The notes: generated by a model not told the origin, from the sequence alone. A stretch of DNA of 64,000 nt from Culex pipiens pallens (GCF_016801865.2 NC_068938.1:61587211-61651210); one strand, 5' to 3'; positions 1 through 12,545 are shown, counted from the first letter of the stretch. Numbers and translations: made by a program.

Positions 1-1
1 C

Positions 2-1933
2 GAGCAATTCTCTACGAAATCGGTCTTTTTTCTTCAATTTTAATTTTTGTATTTTTAAATCCGGCTGAAACTTTTTTGGTGCCTTCGGTATGCCCAAAGA
101 AGCCATTTTGCATCATTAGTTTGTCCATATAATTTTCCATACAAATTCGGCAGCTGTCCATACAAAAATGATGTATGAAAATTCAAAAATCTGTATCTTT
201 TGAAGGAATTTTTTGATCGATTTGGTGTCTTCGGCAAAGTTGTAGGTATGGATACGGACTACACTGGAAAAAATAATACACGGTAAAAAAAAATTTGGTG
301 ATTTTTTTATTTAACTTTTTATCACTAAAACTTGATTTACAAAAAAACACTATTTTTATTTTTTTTTATTTTTTGATATGTTTTAGAAGACATAAAATGC
401 CAACTTTTCAGAAATTTCCAGGTTGTGCAAAAAATCACTGACCGAGTTATGAATTTTTTAATCAATACTGATTTTTTCAAAAAATCGAAATTTTGGTCGT
501 AAAAAATTTTCAACTTCATTTTTCGATGTAAAATCAAATTTGCAATCAAAAAGTACTTTACTAAAATTTTGATAAAGTGCACCGTTTTCAAGTTATAGCC
601 ATATTTAAGTGACTTTTTTGAAAATAGTCGCAGTTTTTCATTTTTTTAAATTAGTGCACATGTTTGCCCAGTTTTGAAAAAAATATTTTTGAAAAGCTGA
701 GAAAATTCTCTATATTTTGCTTATTCGGACTATGTTGATACGACCTTTAGTTGCTGAGATATTGCAATGCAAAGGTTTAAAAACAGGAAAATTGATGTTT
801 TCTAAGTTTCACCCAAACAACCCACCATTTTCTATCGTCAATATCTCAGCAACTAATGGTCCGATTTTCAATGTTAATATATGAAACAATTGTGAAATTT
901 TCCGATCTTTTCGAAAAAAATATTTTTGGAATTTTCAAATCAAGACAAACATTTTAAAAGGGCGTAATATTGAATGTTTGGCCTTTGTGAAATGTTAGTC
1001 TTGATTTGAAAATTCCAAAAATATTTTTTTCGAAGAGATCGGAAAATTTCACAAATGTTTCATATATTAACATTGAAAATCGGACCATTAGTTGCTGAGA
1101 TATTGACGATAGAAAATGGTGGGTTGTTTGGGTGAAACTTAGAAAACATCAATTTTCCTGTTTTTAAACCTTTGCATTGCAATATCTCAGCAACTAAAGG
1201 TCGTATCAACAAAGTCCAAATAAGCAAAATATAGAGAATTTTCTCAGCTATTCAAAAATATTTTTTTCAAAACTGGGCAAACATGTGCACTAATTTAAAA
1301 AAATGAAAAACTGCGACTATTTTCAAAAAAGTCACTTAAATATGGCTATAACTTGAAAACGGTGCACTTTATCAAAATTTCAGTAAAGTACTTTTTGATT
1401 GCAAATTTGATTTTACATCGAAAAATGAAGTTGAAAAATTTTTACGACCAAAATTTCGATTTTTTGAAAAAATCAGTATTGATTAAAAAATTCATAACTC
1501 GGTCAGTGATTTTTTGCACAACCTGGAAATTTCTGAAAAGTTGGCATTTTATGCCTTCTAAAACATATCAAAAAATAAAAAAAATTAAAAATAGTGTTTT
1601 TTTGTAAATCAAGTTTTAGTGATAAAAAGTTAAATAAAAAAATCACCAAATTTTTTTTACCGTGTATTATTTTTTTCCAGTGTAGTCCGTATCCATACCT
1701 ACAACTTTGCCGAAGACACCAAATCGATCAAAAAATTCCTTCAAAAGATACAGATTTTTGAATTTTCATACATCATTTTTGTATGGACAGCTGCCGAATT
1801 TGTATGGAAAATTATATGGACAAACTAATGATGCAAAATGGCTTCTTTGGGCACACCGAAGGCACCAAAAAAGTTTCAGTCGGATTAAAAAATACAAAAA
1901 AAATCGAATGACCGAAATCCTAGAGAACTGCTC
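2..1933. mobile_element. F1 giant hairpin element, full-length copy
   Basis: A nearly perfect inverted repeat of about 1.93 kb, with arms of about 0.95 kb and the centre near 972. The ends are GAGCAATTCTCTACG and, inverted, AGAGAACTGCTC. The same 84-residue non-gene open frame appears inverted at 337-591 and 1,353-1,607, which shows the arm symmetry. There is no transposase, so it is non-autonomous (foldback or long-TIR MITE type). Its left flank is outside the window. The right end abuts block A. Any transcript crossing it would fold into a long double strand. Confidence 0.85.
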
Positions 1934-1937
1934 ATAC

Positions 1938-3220
1938 ACAGAACCAAAACTTAGCGTTAAAAGGAAACACAAACGAATCCCCGGCAAAGCGGCGCGTGGC
2001 ATCGATTTCTAATCCCATTCATAATTGATTGGCGGGAAACTTTTCCTTCATTCTGTGTCAGTCACAGGCCCAGCACAGTGTGGTAGGGCACATTGGCTCT
2101 ATATTAGCTTTATATATGTGTCTTTTAGCTGGGTTGTTGGGAAAGTGTGCGCCAAAGTGAACACAAAGTAGAAGTTATTTCTTTTCTTGTTTCATTTGTT
2201 GGTTGCTTCTTGTCATGTTGGTTGGCTTTCTTCTTGATGGGAATGTTAGAGTAACATGGTTTGCTCATTGTTGCCCGAGACAATTTATGGTATATTAGTT
2301 CTATATTGGGTTTGGCAAAGTCACTAGTGCTCGTGGCCAACACTTCAAATCAAACCAGACAGGTCAGCGTACTGTTGTGGGCTGGAATCTGCCAAGTTAC
2401 GTGACTTGGTTGAGTTTGGGTTAATCCACAGCTGGTGACAAAAAAAAAAAAAAAACTAACAACCTGAAATCCTACTCAAATTTTCAAAATTATGCATGGA
2501 AACCTCAGAAAGCTAATTTTAATTAAACAAAATTGAAATATTTTTTTTTTTTTCATTTTGTTGCGTTTCAGCTTGGATTTGCACCGACTCTCCTCAAGAC
2601 TATTTTGGGAGGGGAGAAAAACCGAACCGGTAAAAGTCACTCACAAGATGAGGTATGACCTTTGTGACGTAGATTTATGGAAGACAACAAAATATTTGCT
2701 CAACCGGCGTCCTTTCCGCCTTTTCAGGGAAGAAACTTCTCAGCCTTACGGCCGGGGGTGGATGAAATATGCATGAGGCACGAAGCCCGCAACGTTGTTA
2801 CTGGGTTGAGTTGGAAGTGTTGGGAAAAGCGTCAAAGAAACTGGCAGTCTGGTGAGGTGAGGTTAGGTTAAATTTGAACTCAAGTAGCCAGGTATAAATC
2901 GACCAGCAGAGCGGGAACAAGTTTTTGGCTCGCGATGGAAAACTTTCCTCCATTGATGATTGATTAGAGTGGAAAAGTTAGTGGTACAACAACAACAACA
3001 GCATTTGAGCGATTGGAAACAAACATCTACAAGAAATATTGTTGGTTTTGTAATGTTTTGTGGACTACGGCAAACTTTTCTGTGGATTAATTATTCAAAA
3101 TCAATGTTTTCAGTTCGTTCGGTAGATTTTGTAATTTGGAGAAGACATCCATTGAAATCAAGAATAATTTCTTAGTAAAAGAAGGCCAACCTTTGGTACC
3201 ACCGTTGAAGAGTGCACGGA
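1938..3220. repeat. block A, copy 1 (paralogous at 5,980-7,265 and 49,003-50,460)
   Basis: Moderately GC-rich, non-transposon-like sequence from CCAAAACTTAGCGTTAAAAG to GGTACCACCGTTGAAGAGTG. It is nearly identical in the tandem unit and diverged by several per cent (substitutions and small indels) at 49 kb. It has a CAACAACAACAACAG run near 2,987 and a poly-A tract at 2,440-2,455 that varies in length between copies. Short open frames (such as the minus-strand 72-residue frame at 2,125-2,343) persist across copies, but they match no family I know and carry indels. I do not call a gene. Confidence 0.8.
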
Positions 3221-4167
3221 GAGAAATCCTGTAAGCCAATCCGCTAACTCTATGTTTTTTTGAATTCGTAAACACTGAAATGTTTCCAAAATCGTCAAAA
3301 AAAATTACGATTTCGCTGCAAATGTTTTCAAAATCGAAAAAAAATGTTGATGATTTTAGAAACATTTCCATTTTGTCGTATTCGACAACACAGAGTTATC
3401 GGATTTGCGCACAGGATTTCGATTCGTGTAAGAATAATAAACATATTTTTTTGTGATTGCATATTAATTTGTTCAAACTATTTCTGTACATGTGTCATTT
3501 ATGACTCAAAAATCCAGATTTCCAATGCCAGTTTATAATGAAAAAATCCAAAGCCAGTTTATAATTTTTGTGTGGTTCTATAAATCATTATCCCATCAAA
3601 AACAAAGAAAAATGCATTTAATATTGTGTACCCAAAAAGACCAACACTTTTTTCAAACAAACCTGGATGGAATATAAACCATCCATAAACCACTGAACAC
3701 TTAACGGGAAATACATTTTTCAATTTTTTTATGTTTTTATGTACGGATTTTAACTTCCCTGGACTGGTCTTTTAAAAAAAGTTGTTATTACTATTGATCG
3801 GATTTTATATTTGATTCAGCTACCAAATGCTGAATTTAATTTTTAAAACAATGAAAATTATTGAAAATTTTGTGCAAAAAGAGATTTTTTATTTTGGCGT
3901 AATGTACTATAAGAATAATGTAGAGCGTCCAATTTGCCTTCCCGGGAAAAAATTCCACATTTTCTGAATTTGATAGAACCAATTTTTGAAAATATACTAA
4001 AAAAAATCATGAACTCAATTTAATTTTATACAATTAAATTTACTGTAAAATTGAATTTATCAGATGGTGAAAAAATGTCATGTCAAGATTTATTTATCTC
4101 TGATAATATCAATTTCTGAAGCATTCATAACTGGAAAAGATTTTGCATAACGAAAATATACATTTTA
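3221..4167. other. AT-rich non-coding spacer
   Basis: Nothing gene-like is seen. At 3,935-3,960 there is a CCTTCCCGGGAAAAAATTCC motif that resembles one near 11,930-12,000, suggesting a decayed dispersed repeat. It is repeated in unit 2 at 7,266-8,212. Confidence 0.5.
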
Positions 4168-4253
4168 CACAGCAAAAAACAGTTGAATTTCGTAAGGTTG
4201 AAAATTTGGTAGGTAAAATATAACCACTTTTTTGAGTAATATTACATAAAATA
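4168..4253 (-). mobile_element. CACAG-TIR MITE fragment
   Basis: Starting at CACAGCAAAAAACAGTTGAA and continuing through GGTTGAAAATTTGGTAGG to AGTAATATTACAT, this matches the inverted right half of the complete 195-bp MITE at 50,239-50,433. It is cut off by the following SINE head. The same fragment recurs at about 8,213-8,298. Confidence 0.65.
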
Positions 4254-4338
4254 CGTGGACCCGTGTTGTAGGGGTAAGCGTGGTTGCCTCTCACCCAGTC
4301 GGCCTGGGTTTGATCCCAGATGGTCCCGGTGGTTTTTT

Positions 4339-7300
4339 GGTGATTTTTTTATTTAACTTTTTATCACTAAAACTTGATTTACAAAAAAACACTATTTTTA
4401 TTTTTTTTTATTTTTTGATATGTTTTAGAAGACATAAAATGCCAACTTTTCAGAAATTTCCAGGTTGTGCAAAAAATCACTGACCGAGTTATGAATTTTT
4501 TAATCAATACTGATTTTTTCAAAAAATCGAAATTTTGGTCGTAAAAAATTTTCAACTTCATTTTTCGATGTAAAATCAAATTTGCAATCAAAAAGTACTT
4601 TACTAAAATTTTGATAAAGTGCACCGTTTTCAAGTTATAGCCATATTTAAGTGACTTTTTTGAAAATAGTCGCAGTTTTTCATTTTTTTAAATTAGTGCA
4701 CATGTTTGCCCAGTTTTGAAAAAAATATTTTTGAAAAGCTGAGAAAATTCTCTATATTTTGCTTATTCGGACTATGTTGATACGACCTTTAGTTGCTGAG
4801 ATATTGCAATGCAAAGGTTTAAAAACAGGAAAATTGATGTTTTCTAAGTTTCACCCAAACAACCCACCATTTTCTATCGTCAATATCTCAGCAACTAATG
4901 GTCCGATTTTCAATGTTAATATATGAAACAATTGTGAAATTTTCCGATCTTTTCGAAAAAAATATTTTTGGAATTTTCAAATCAAGACAAACATTTTAAA
5001 AGGGCGTAATATTGAATGTTTGGCCTTTGTGAAATGTTAGTCTTGATTTGAAAATTCCAAAAATATTTTTTTCGAAGAGATCGGAAAATTTCACAAATGT
5101 TTCATATATTAACATTGAAAATCGGACCATTAGTTGCTGAGATATTGACGATAGAAAATGGTGGGTTGTTTGGGTGAAACTTAGAAAACATCAATTTTCC
5201 TGTTTTTAAACCTTTGCATTGCAATATCTCAGCAACTAAAGGTCGTATCAACAAAGTCCAAATAAGCAAAATATAGAGAATTTTCTCAGCTATTCAAAAA
5301 TATTTTTTTCAAAACTGGGCAAACATGTGCACTAATTTAAAAAAATGAAAAACTGCGACTATTTTCAAAAAAGTCACTTAAATATGGCTATAACTTGAAA
5401 ACGGTGCACTTTATCAAAATTTCAGTAAAGTACTTTTTGATTGCAAATTTGATTTTACATCGAAAAATGAAGTTGAAAAATTTTTACGACCAAAATTTCG
5501 ATTTTTTGAAAAAATCAGTATTGATTAAAAAATTCATAACTCGGTCAGTGATTTTTTGCACAACCTGGAAATTTCTGAAAAGTTGGCATTTTATGCCTTC
5601 TAAAACATATCAAAAAATAAAAAAAATTAAAAATAGTGTTTTTTTGTAAATCAAGTTTTAGTGATAAAAAGTTAAATAAAAAAATCACCAAATTTTTTTT
5701 ACCGTGTATTATTTTTTTCCAGTGTAGTCCGTATCCATACCTACAACTTTGCCGAAGACACCAAATCGATCAAAAAATTCCTTCAAAAGATACAGATTTT
5801 TGAATTTTCATACATCATTTTTGTATGGACAGCTGCCGAATTTGTATGGAAAATTATATGGACAAACTAATGATGCAAAATGGCTTCTTTGGGCACACCG
5901 AAGGCACCAAAAAAGTTTCAGTCGGATTAAAAAATACAAAAAAAATCGAATGACCGAAATCCTAGAGAACTGCTCATACACAGAACCAAAACTTAGCGTT
6001 AAAAGGAAACACAAACGAATCCCCGGCAAAGCGGCGCGTGGCATCGATTTCTAATCCCATTCATAATTGATTGGCGGGAAACTTTTCCTTCATTCTGTGT
6101 CAGTCACAGGCCCAGCACAGTGTGGTAGGGCACATTGGCTCTATATTAGCTTTATATATGTGTCTTTTAGCTGGGTTGTTGGGAAAGTGTGCGCCAAAGT
6201 GAACACAAAGTAGAAGTTATTTCTTTTCTTGTTTCATTTGTTGGTTGCTTCTTGTCATGTTGGTTGGCTTTCTTCTTGATGGGAATGTTAGAGTAACATG
6301 GTTTGCTCATTGTTGCCCGAGACAATTTATGGTATATTAGTTCTATATTGGGTTTGGCAAAGTCACTAGTGCTCGTGGCCAACACTTCAAATCAAACCAG
6401 ACAGGTCAGCGTACTGTTGTGGGCTGGAATCTGCCAAGTTACGTGACTTGGTTGAGTTTGGGTTAATCCACAGCTGGTGACAAAAAAAAAAAAAAAAAAC
6501 TAACAACCTGAAATCCTACTCAAATTTTCAAAATTATGCATGGAAACCTCAGAAAGCTAATTTTAATTAAACAAAATTGAAATATTTTTTTTTTTTTCAT
6601 TTTGTTGCGTTTCAGCTTGGATTTGCACCGACTCTCCTCAAGACTATTTTGGGAGGGGAGAAAAACCGAACCGGTAAAAGTCACTCACAAGATGAGGTAT
6701 GACCTTTGTGACGTAGATTTATGGAAGACAACAAAATATTTGCTCAACCGGCGTCCTTTCCGCCTTTTCAGGGAAGAAACTTCTCAGCCTTACGGCCGGG
6801 GGTGGATGAAATATGCATGAGGCACGAAGCCCGCAACGTTGTTACTGGGTTGAGTTGGAAGTGTTGGGAAAAGCGTCAAAGAAACTGGCAGTCTGGTGAG
6901 GTGAGGTTAGGTTAAATTTGAACTCAAGTAGCCAGGTATAAATCGACCAGCAGAGCGGGAACAAGTTTTTGGCTCGCGATGGAAAACTTTCCTCCATTGA
7001 TGATTGATTAGAGTGGAAAAGTTAGTGGTACAACAACAACAACAGCATTTGAGCGATTGGAAACAAACATCTACAAGAAATATTGTTGGTTTTGTAATGT
7101 TTTGTGGACTACGGCAAACTTTTCTGTGGATTAATTATTCAAAATCAATGTTTTCAGTTCGTTCGGTAGATTTTGTAATTTGGAGAAGACATCCATTGAA
7201 ATCAAGAATAATTTCTTAGTAAAAGAAGGCCAACCTTTGGTACCACCGTTGAAGAGTGCACGGAGAGAAATCCTGTAAGCCAATCCGCTAACTCTATGTT

Positions 7301-8380
7301 TTTTTGAATTCGTAAACACTGAAATGTTTCCAAAATCGTCAAAAAAAATTACGATTTCGCTGCAAATGTTTTCAAAATCGAAAAAAAAATGTTGATGATT
7401 TTAGAAACATTTCCATTTTGTCGTATTCGACAACACAGAGTTATCGGATTTGCGCACAGGATTTCGATTCGTGTAAGAATAATAAACATATTTTTTTGTG
7501 ATTGCATATTAATTTGTTCAAACTATTTCTGTATATGTGTCATTTATGACTCAAAAATCCAGATTTCCAATGCCAGTTTATAATGAAAAAATCCAAAGCC
7601 AGTTTATAATTTTTGTGTGGTTCTATAAATCATTATCCCATCAAAAACAAAGAAAAATGCATTTAATATTGTGTACCCAAAAAGACCAACACTTTTTTCA
7701 AACAAACCTGGATGGAATATAAACCATCCATAAACCACTGAACACTTAACGGGAAATACATTTTTCAATTTTTTTATGTTTTTATGTACGGATTTTAACT
7801 TCCCTGGACTGGTCTTTTAAAAAAAGTTGTTATTACTATTGATCGGATTTTATATTTGATTCAGCTACCAAATGCTGAATTTAATTTTTAAAACAATGAA
7901 AATTATTGAAAATTTTGTGCAAAAAGAGATTTTTTATTTTGGCGTAATGTACTATAAGAATAATGTAGAGCGTCCAATTTGCCTTCCCGGGAAAAAATTC
8001 CACATTTTCTGAATTTGATAGAACCAATTTTTGAAAATATACTAAAAAAAATCATGAACTCAATTTAATTTTATACAATTAAATTTACTGTAAAATTGAA
8101 TTTATCAGATGGTGAAAAAATGTCATGTCAAGATTTATTTATCTCTGATAATATCAATTTCTGAAGCATTCATAACTGGAAAAGATTTTGCATAACGAAA
8201 ATATACATTTTACACAGCAAAAAACAGTTGAATTTCGTAAGGTTGAAAATTTGGTAGGTAAAATATAACCACTTTTTTGAGTAATATTACATAAAATACG
8301 TGGACCCGTGTTGTAGGGGTAAGCGTGGTTGCCTCTCACCCAGTCGGCCTGGGTTTGATCCCAGATGGTCCCGGTGGCAT
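4339..8380. repeat. 4.04-kb tandem duplication, unit 2
   Basis: Second copy of the unit. It holds an F1 hairpin lacking its outer ~295 bp (4,337-5,975), block A (about 5,980-7,265), the AT-rich spacer and the SINE head. Unlike unit 1, the SINE here continues into its body (GGCATTTTCGAGACG...), so this is the original right edge and the unit 1 / unit 2 junction is the derived breakpoint. Recent tandem duplication and a haplotype-duplication assembly error are both possible. Confidence 0.92.
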
Positions 8381-8480
8381 TTTCGAGACGAGATTTGTCT
8401 GATCACGCCTTCCGTCGGACGGGAAGTAAATGTTGGCCCCGGACTAACCTAAAAACCCGATTTAATCCCACCTGAGATAG
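8302..8480 (+). mobile_element. tRNA-derived SINE, head and partial body
   Basis: A tRNA-like head has a box A-like TGTTGTAGGGG at 8,309 and box B GGTTTGATCCC at 8,352, spaced 43 bp, as in pol III internal promoters. The body follows with CGGACGGGAAGTAAATGTTG, a motif shared with 13,890 and (diverged) with 51,470. The head alone is duplicated at 4,257-4,330. A further head fragment lies at 54,537-54,585. Confidence 0.75.
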
Positions 8481-8481
8481 A

Positions 8482-9427
8482 GCCTTTCTTACTAAAGAAT
8501 ATAACGATGGTAGAACTTCTTTCAATTCATAACATTGACTTTGTTTAGAAAAAGAAGAAAGTCTTATGATGAAAGCAAAGTATTATAAATGATATGATAT
8601 GATTTCCAAAAGAAACAAAAAACGCCATTTTCACCAAAAGAATATTTTTAATCGTACATATTCTTAATCAAACAAGCGTTTATGACAAACGCGAGCATAG
8701 CAAGCTTCACATGCGCCAGTGACAACGCACACCGCGGTAGGCGCAAAAAAATCCGAGGTATAAGTGAACCGCGTGTGCCGCACGGTGCAGGGAAGATAGC
8801 CATTCAGCTTCTACGAATGTGACAGAGTCAGAGATAGCTATTTTTACAACCGCACCACTACACACTCAATCACGAATACCTTAGGTAGAAAGCCATTGGC
8901 GTCGCCAGCATTGAAAACTTTGAAAACGATATAAACGATGAAAAAGCTTAGAAAGCTCCTTTTGGAATCCAATGAACCCTGTTAAATAAACTTACGAAAT
9001 CACGAAAACATTTAGTCTACTTTTAGGCGATTTTCGGAGCCCACGGAAAACAAATAGATTGTAGCCGGATGAATGTCCTATGTCACAAAAGTTTTTTAAT
9101 AAACATTGGACAGTTATGCAAAAACAAACAGGGCAAAAGAAACCGAAAAGCTACGATATCTTACATGTTGTAGGAAACATCGGTAGACAAGCTACTACAA
9201 ACGAGTATAAGTCGAGCCAGCAAATATATGCGCCAGCATTCTCGCGCCTGTATTCGAAGCTCAACTTGACAACTTGTCGATTTGGCGACGAAGCGTCGAA
9301 AATCGGTGCAGTGTGATTTTTTGACGATTTTTCCGATTAAAATTCATGCTGAATCGACATATTTACGAAGATGGAAATGACGTCCTGGCTTAAAGTAAAA
9401 CCTATACCTTTCTTTAGTAAGAAAGGC
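8482..9427. mobile_element. 946-bp element with exact 18-bp inverted ends
   Basis: GCCTTTCTTACTAAAGAA at 8,482-8,499 is the exact reverse complement of TTCTTTAGTAAGAAAGGC at 9,410-9,427. The ends are also internally near-palindromic. No transposase frame is present; the 78-residue frame at 9,080-9,316 has no family features. The last ~140 bp recur at 10,018-10,160. It directly follows a SINE body. Confidence 0.65.
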
Positions 9428-9431
9428 AAAA

Positions 9432-10160
9432 AGGAAATCGTTCTAAAAATTGATCGGGATTGCCGATCGATGTCGAATTTGTTTCAGATGCTCACTCATG
9501 GTCTGTACTATGAATGTAGCAAGAAATTTTGAATAAAATCAGAAATGAAAAATGTTGGCGAAGGTCACCAGGTGGGCTTTTACCTTTTTTTAGGGATTTT
9601 TTTCTTATGGTAGGTCAATCAAACGGCTCTAACTCCAGAACCATATTATGAATCTGGATGAAAATTTGGGAGGTTGTAGGGCTCGAAAATGCAATTTTTG
9701 AGATAAATAAAAGATATGAAAATGAAAAAAATTGACCATATTTTCATTTGAAAACTGTGTATTTTGTTGAAAAGTTTGGCCGCATCCGAAAACAGATGGA
9801 TATTTCGAAATTTGCGCGGCAACTCGCCCAGGTTCAGCACACTAGCTTTCATCTGCATTTAGAAGAATCGAAATCGGATATATGGGAGCTGAGAACGGCG
9901 CGACACAAAATTTAGCAAAATTTTACCACATACGAACATCACTCGACCTCCACGGAATTTATTTTCTCAAAATTCGAGGGTTGGAGATAGACGAGTTCTG
10001 TCAAGGTGAATCGATAGAGCGTCGAAAATCGGTGCAGTGTGATTTTTTGACGATTTTTCCGATTAAAATTCATGCTAAATCGACATATTTACGAAGATGG
10101 AAATGACGTCCTGGCTTAAAGTAAAACCTATACCTTTCTTTAGTAAGAAAGGCAAAAAGG
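9432..10160 (+). mobile_element. related element sharing the same 3' end
   Basis: The 143 bp at 10,018-10,160 (TCGAAAATCGGTGCAGTGTG to the TTTAGTAAGAAAGGC end) is almost identical to 9,298-9,432. The upstream 580 bp is unrelated in sequence. Shared 3' ends on different bodies suggest two members of one non-autonomous family or template switching. No coding capacity is seen. Confidence 0.55.
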
Positions 10161-10405
10161 TTAGGTCGTTAGCTCAGTCCAGGTGCAGGAGTCGTCTCCC
10201 TGGGTCCTGCCTCGGTGGAGTCGCTGGTAGGCAGTTGGACTAACAGTCCAAAGGTCGTCAGTTTGAATCCCGGGGTGGATGGAAGCTAAGGTGTAAAAAG
10301 AGGTTTGCAATTGCCTCAACAATCAAGCCTTCGGACACTTAGTTTCGAGTAGGAATCTCGCAATCAAGAACGCCAAGGCAATGCTGTAGAGCGAATAATT
10401 TGATT
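10161..10405 (+). mobile_element. SINE body with tRNA-like module
   Basis: GTTAGGTCGTTAGCTCAGTC starts a dispersed unit with a second tRNA-like region (box B-like GTTTGAATCCC at 10,261). It ends near CTGTAGAGCGAATAATTTGA before T-rich DNA. Diverged copies occur at 13,920-13,975 (fragment) and 51,505-51,740, where they follow a tRNA head. This makes the full SINE a head plus this body. Confidence 0.65.
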
Positions 10406-10511
10406 TTTTTTTACATAAATTTTTTTTTAAAAATGTTAACCTGATGAACAGAGTTGCAAATGAGTGATAAAAAAACTATCAATTGATTATCTCTGCACCA
10501 AAACATCTGAG

Positions 10512-11190
10512 AGTAACGTCAATTCCCGGACGCTTCGAAACCCGGACACTTCATCTTGTTTTATCAATTATGTGGATATAAGTTCGCATAATTATTGTCT
10601 AAACTGTGTTGTTTGATGAATTCTAACATCAACTTTCATTTCAGATATGTTTGGACGCTGTGGCCATTGCTAAAACAATTAAATATTATATCATGTGATT
10701 ACCAAAACTGTGAAACATTTCTGCTGAAATATTTCATAGGCGTCCGAAGCACCGGGAAGGCAAAGCAGAAATTTGTGGTTCTGGTTTTCTTAAATTCTAG
10801 CAATTTCTTATACAAAATATCGATTGTTTTGATGTTAACATCTTATTTGAGACCTAAAGAATGACATTCACTTAAATTTTGGCCCAAATTTGTGCGATTC
10901 ATAAGTAAAATCGAGTGTCCGGAATTCGAATCAAAAGTGTCCGAATTTCGAATCAACATTCATCAGTGTCCGGGATTCGAAGCACAACAAGTCATTTTGA
11001 TTTGGAAATTCTGAGGAAAAATGGTTAGAAATAGTTTGCATGCATTCTCTTTATATTGACTGTTTATACTACATCCTGATGATATTTCTACATTTCTAAC
11101 TTATTACGCTTATTACATGATTTTTTGTCAGCTATAACAAAAATGATATGCTACTAAGTGTCCGGATTTCTAATCATGACGTTATAGCGG
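10512..11190. mobile_element. element with repeated GTGTCCGG motifs
   Basis: The left end TAACGTCAATTCCCGGACGC and the inverted right end TAACGTCATGATTAG are similar. Several copies of GTGTCCGGRATTCGAATC or its complement lie at 10,521-10,552, 10,914-10,982 and 11,157-11,177. The interior is non-coding; the 89-residue frame at 10,595-10,864 is not recognisable. Confidence 0.5.
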
Positions 11191-12545
11191 CCGTCACTAT
11201 AGCTTGTGAGGTCTCTTCTTGTGTCTCGTGATTCCCAGCGATGTCGTTCGCTCTCTCTATCACTCCTCCCCTTTTCCTCGACTATGCGTTTCACCGCTGA
11301 GTCTCTCAATCTCTTCGACTGCAATGAGAGAATGCGAGATGGCGATTAGGAGCCGACCACGCATGACGTCTCGTTAAACTGCGTTTGCGAAATTGGTTTT
11401 GTGGCGGCTTTTGTGGTTAAACGCTGTTGCGGTAGGATGATCGTGGGAGCGGGAATGAGAGAGAAAATGAAAATGTCAATCGCGAGTGTGTAAACAAGAA
11501 AACGTGTTCGGCTATGTTCGGCACTGACGGTTTCAATGAGGAAAGAAGAACAGTTGTATTTGAGGAATGAATATTCAGGCGGGATAATTGTAGTTGCTGA
11601 GAGCTGATATTTCGATATTTTAACAAACCTGCTGATGAATATTCATCAATTCCTGATTTCAAAACGTGCAGTAGTATGGTCACAAAACCAATCATAAAAT
11701 GAAATTTAATGATTGTGGAGTATAGATTCATTTCACTCACTGTCAAAACACACAAAAAATACCTGAGATCATGTTTTAATTTATTGAACGATTTAAAATA
11801 AGAAAAAATAAATTTTGTTGAAGTTGTATGATTTTTACATGAAGTAATGCTATTAATTGATTCTCAGACTTATTTTAACCATTAAAGTCGCTGTCCTATC
11901 CCATCTGAACATTTTTCAGTTAATTTCTAATTTCCCAAGAATTCCTGGGAAACTGGTTGAAAATTTCTCGTTACCTGGGATTTTTGTAACCCCGGGAAAT
12001 TGGGTCCTAAAATGAAGCTTATATTGCTGATATTATTGTTTACAGCGATAAAGCTTATTTTTCTGAGTACAATGACCCTTTGTACGAGCACAAAGAGCTT
12101 AAAATGGATTTTTAAATCAATTTTGAAAAATTAACCTCGCGGTCCTTCTTGACAGAAAAGCTCCTACTTGACAGCTCGTTCCAAGGGGACCATAGTTGAT
12201 CCATCGGAAAAATGTTGTCTTGTCAAAAAAAAATTTTGCATTAAAATGAAAAAAAGTGATCAGAAATTGTTTTTTATCGTGTTTTTTGCCGTTGTACATA
12301 AAAATTTACATAGGGCTTTAGTACCCAATTGGACGCTCTAGAATAATGCATTGTCTAATTTTATTTATTTTAACCTACTTTCAAGATTGCGCATTCTTGA
12401 GATTTCCTAATCCACGACAGATATTTTCCCGTTTTTTGCAGGCGTTTCATGTTTCATGAGTGAGCATTTATTACGTTGCATTTTATTGTACTATACATAA
12501 CAAAATTGGGATTTTTATTGGAATAGAGTTTCGAAAAAAATGATG
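11191..12545. other. non-coding interval, no gene recognised
   Basis: The first 550 bp are GC-richer and carry a long open minus frame (11,417-11,755) of no known family and no splice context I can support. The rest is AT-rich with CCCGGGAAAT-type repeat motifs near 11,930-12,000. Confidence 0.4.

Larger units (their letters stand above)
297..4338. repeat. 4.04-kb tandem duplication, unit 1
   Basis: This unit is repeated immediately at 4,339-8,380 with an offset of 4,042 that grows to 4,045 through small A-tract indels. Substitutions are very rare (for example C/T near 3,490 versus 7,533). It contains the F1 hairpin from position 297, block A, an AT-rich spacer, a CACAG-type MITE fragment and a tRNA-like SINE head. 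The junction at 4,330-4,340 fuses the SINE head (...GTCCCGGTGG) to the middle of the F1 arm through a short T tract. Confidence 0.92.

Noticed and set aside
337..591. 84-residue frame repeated at 337, 1,353, 4,379 and 5,395
   Set aside because: It lies in AT-rich F1 hairpin arms and is simply the same DNA in both orientations. It is disrupted in older F1 copies and has no family features.
2125..2343. 72-residue minus-strand frame conserved in three block A copies
   Set aside because: The 49-kb copy has indels and substitutions that do not look codon-aware, and there is no recognisable domain or expression signal.
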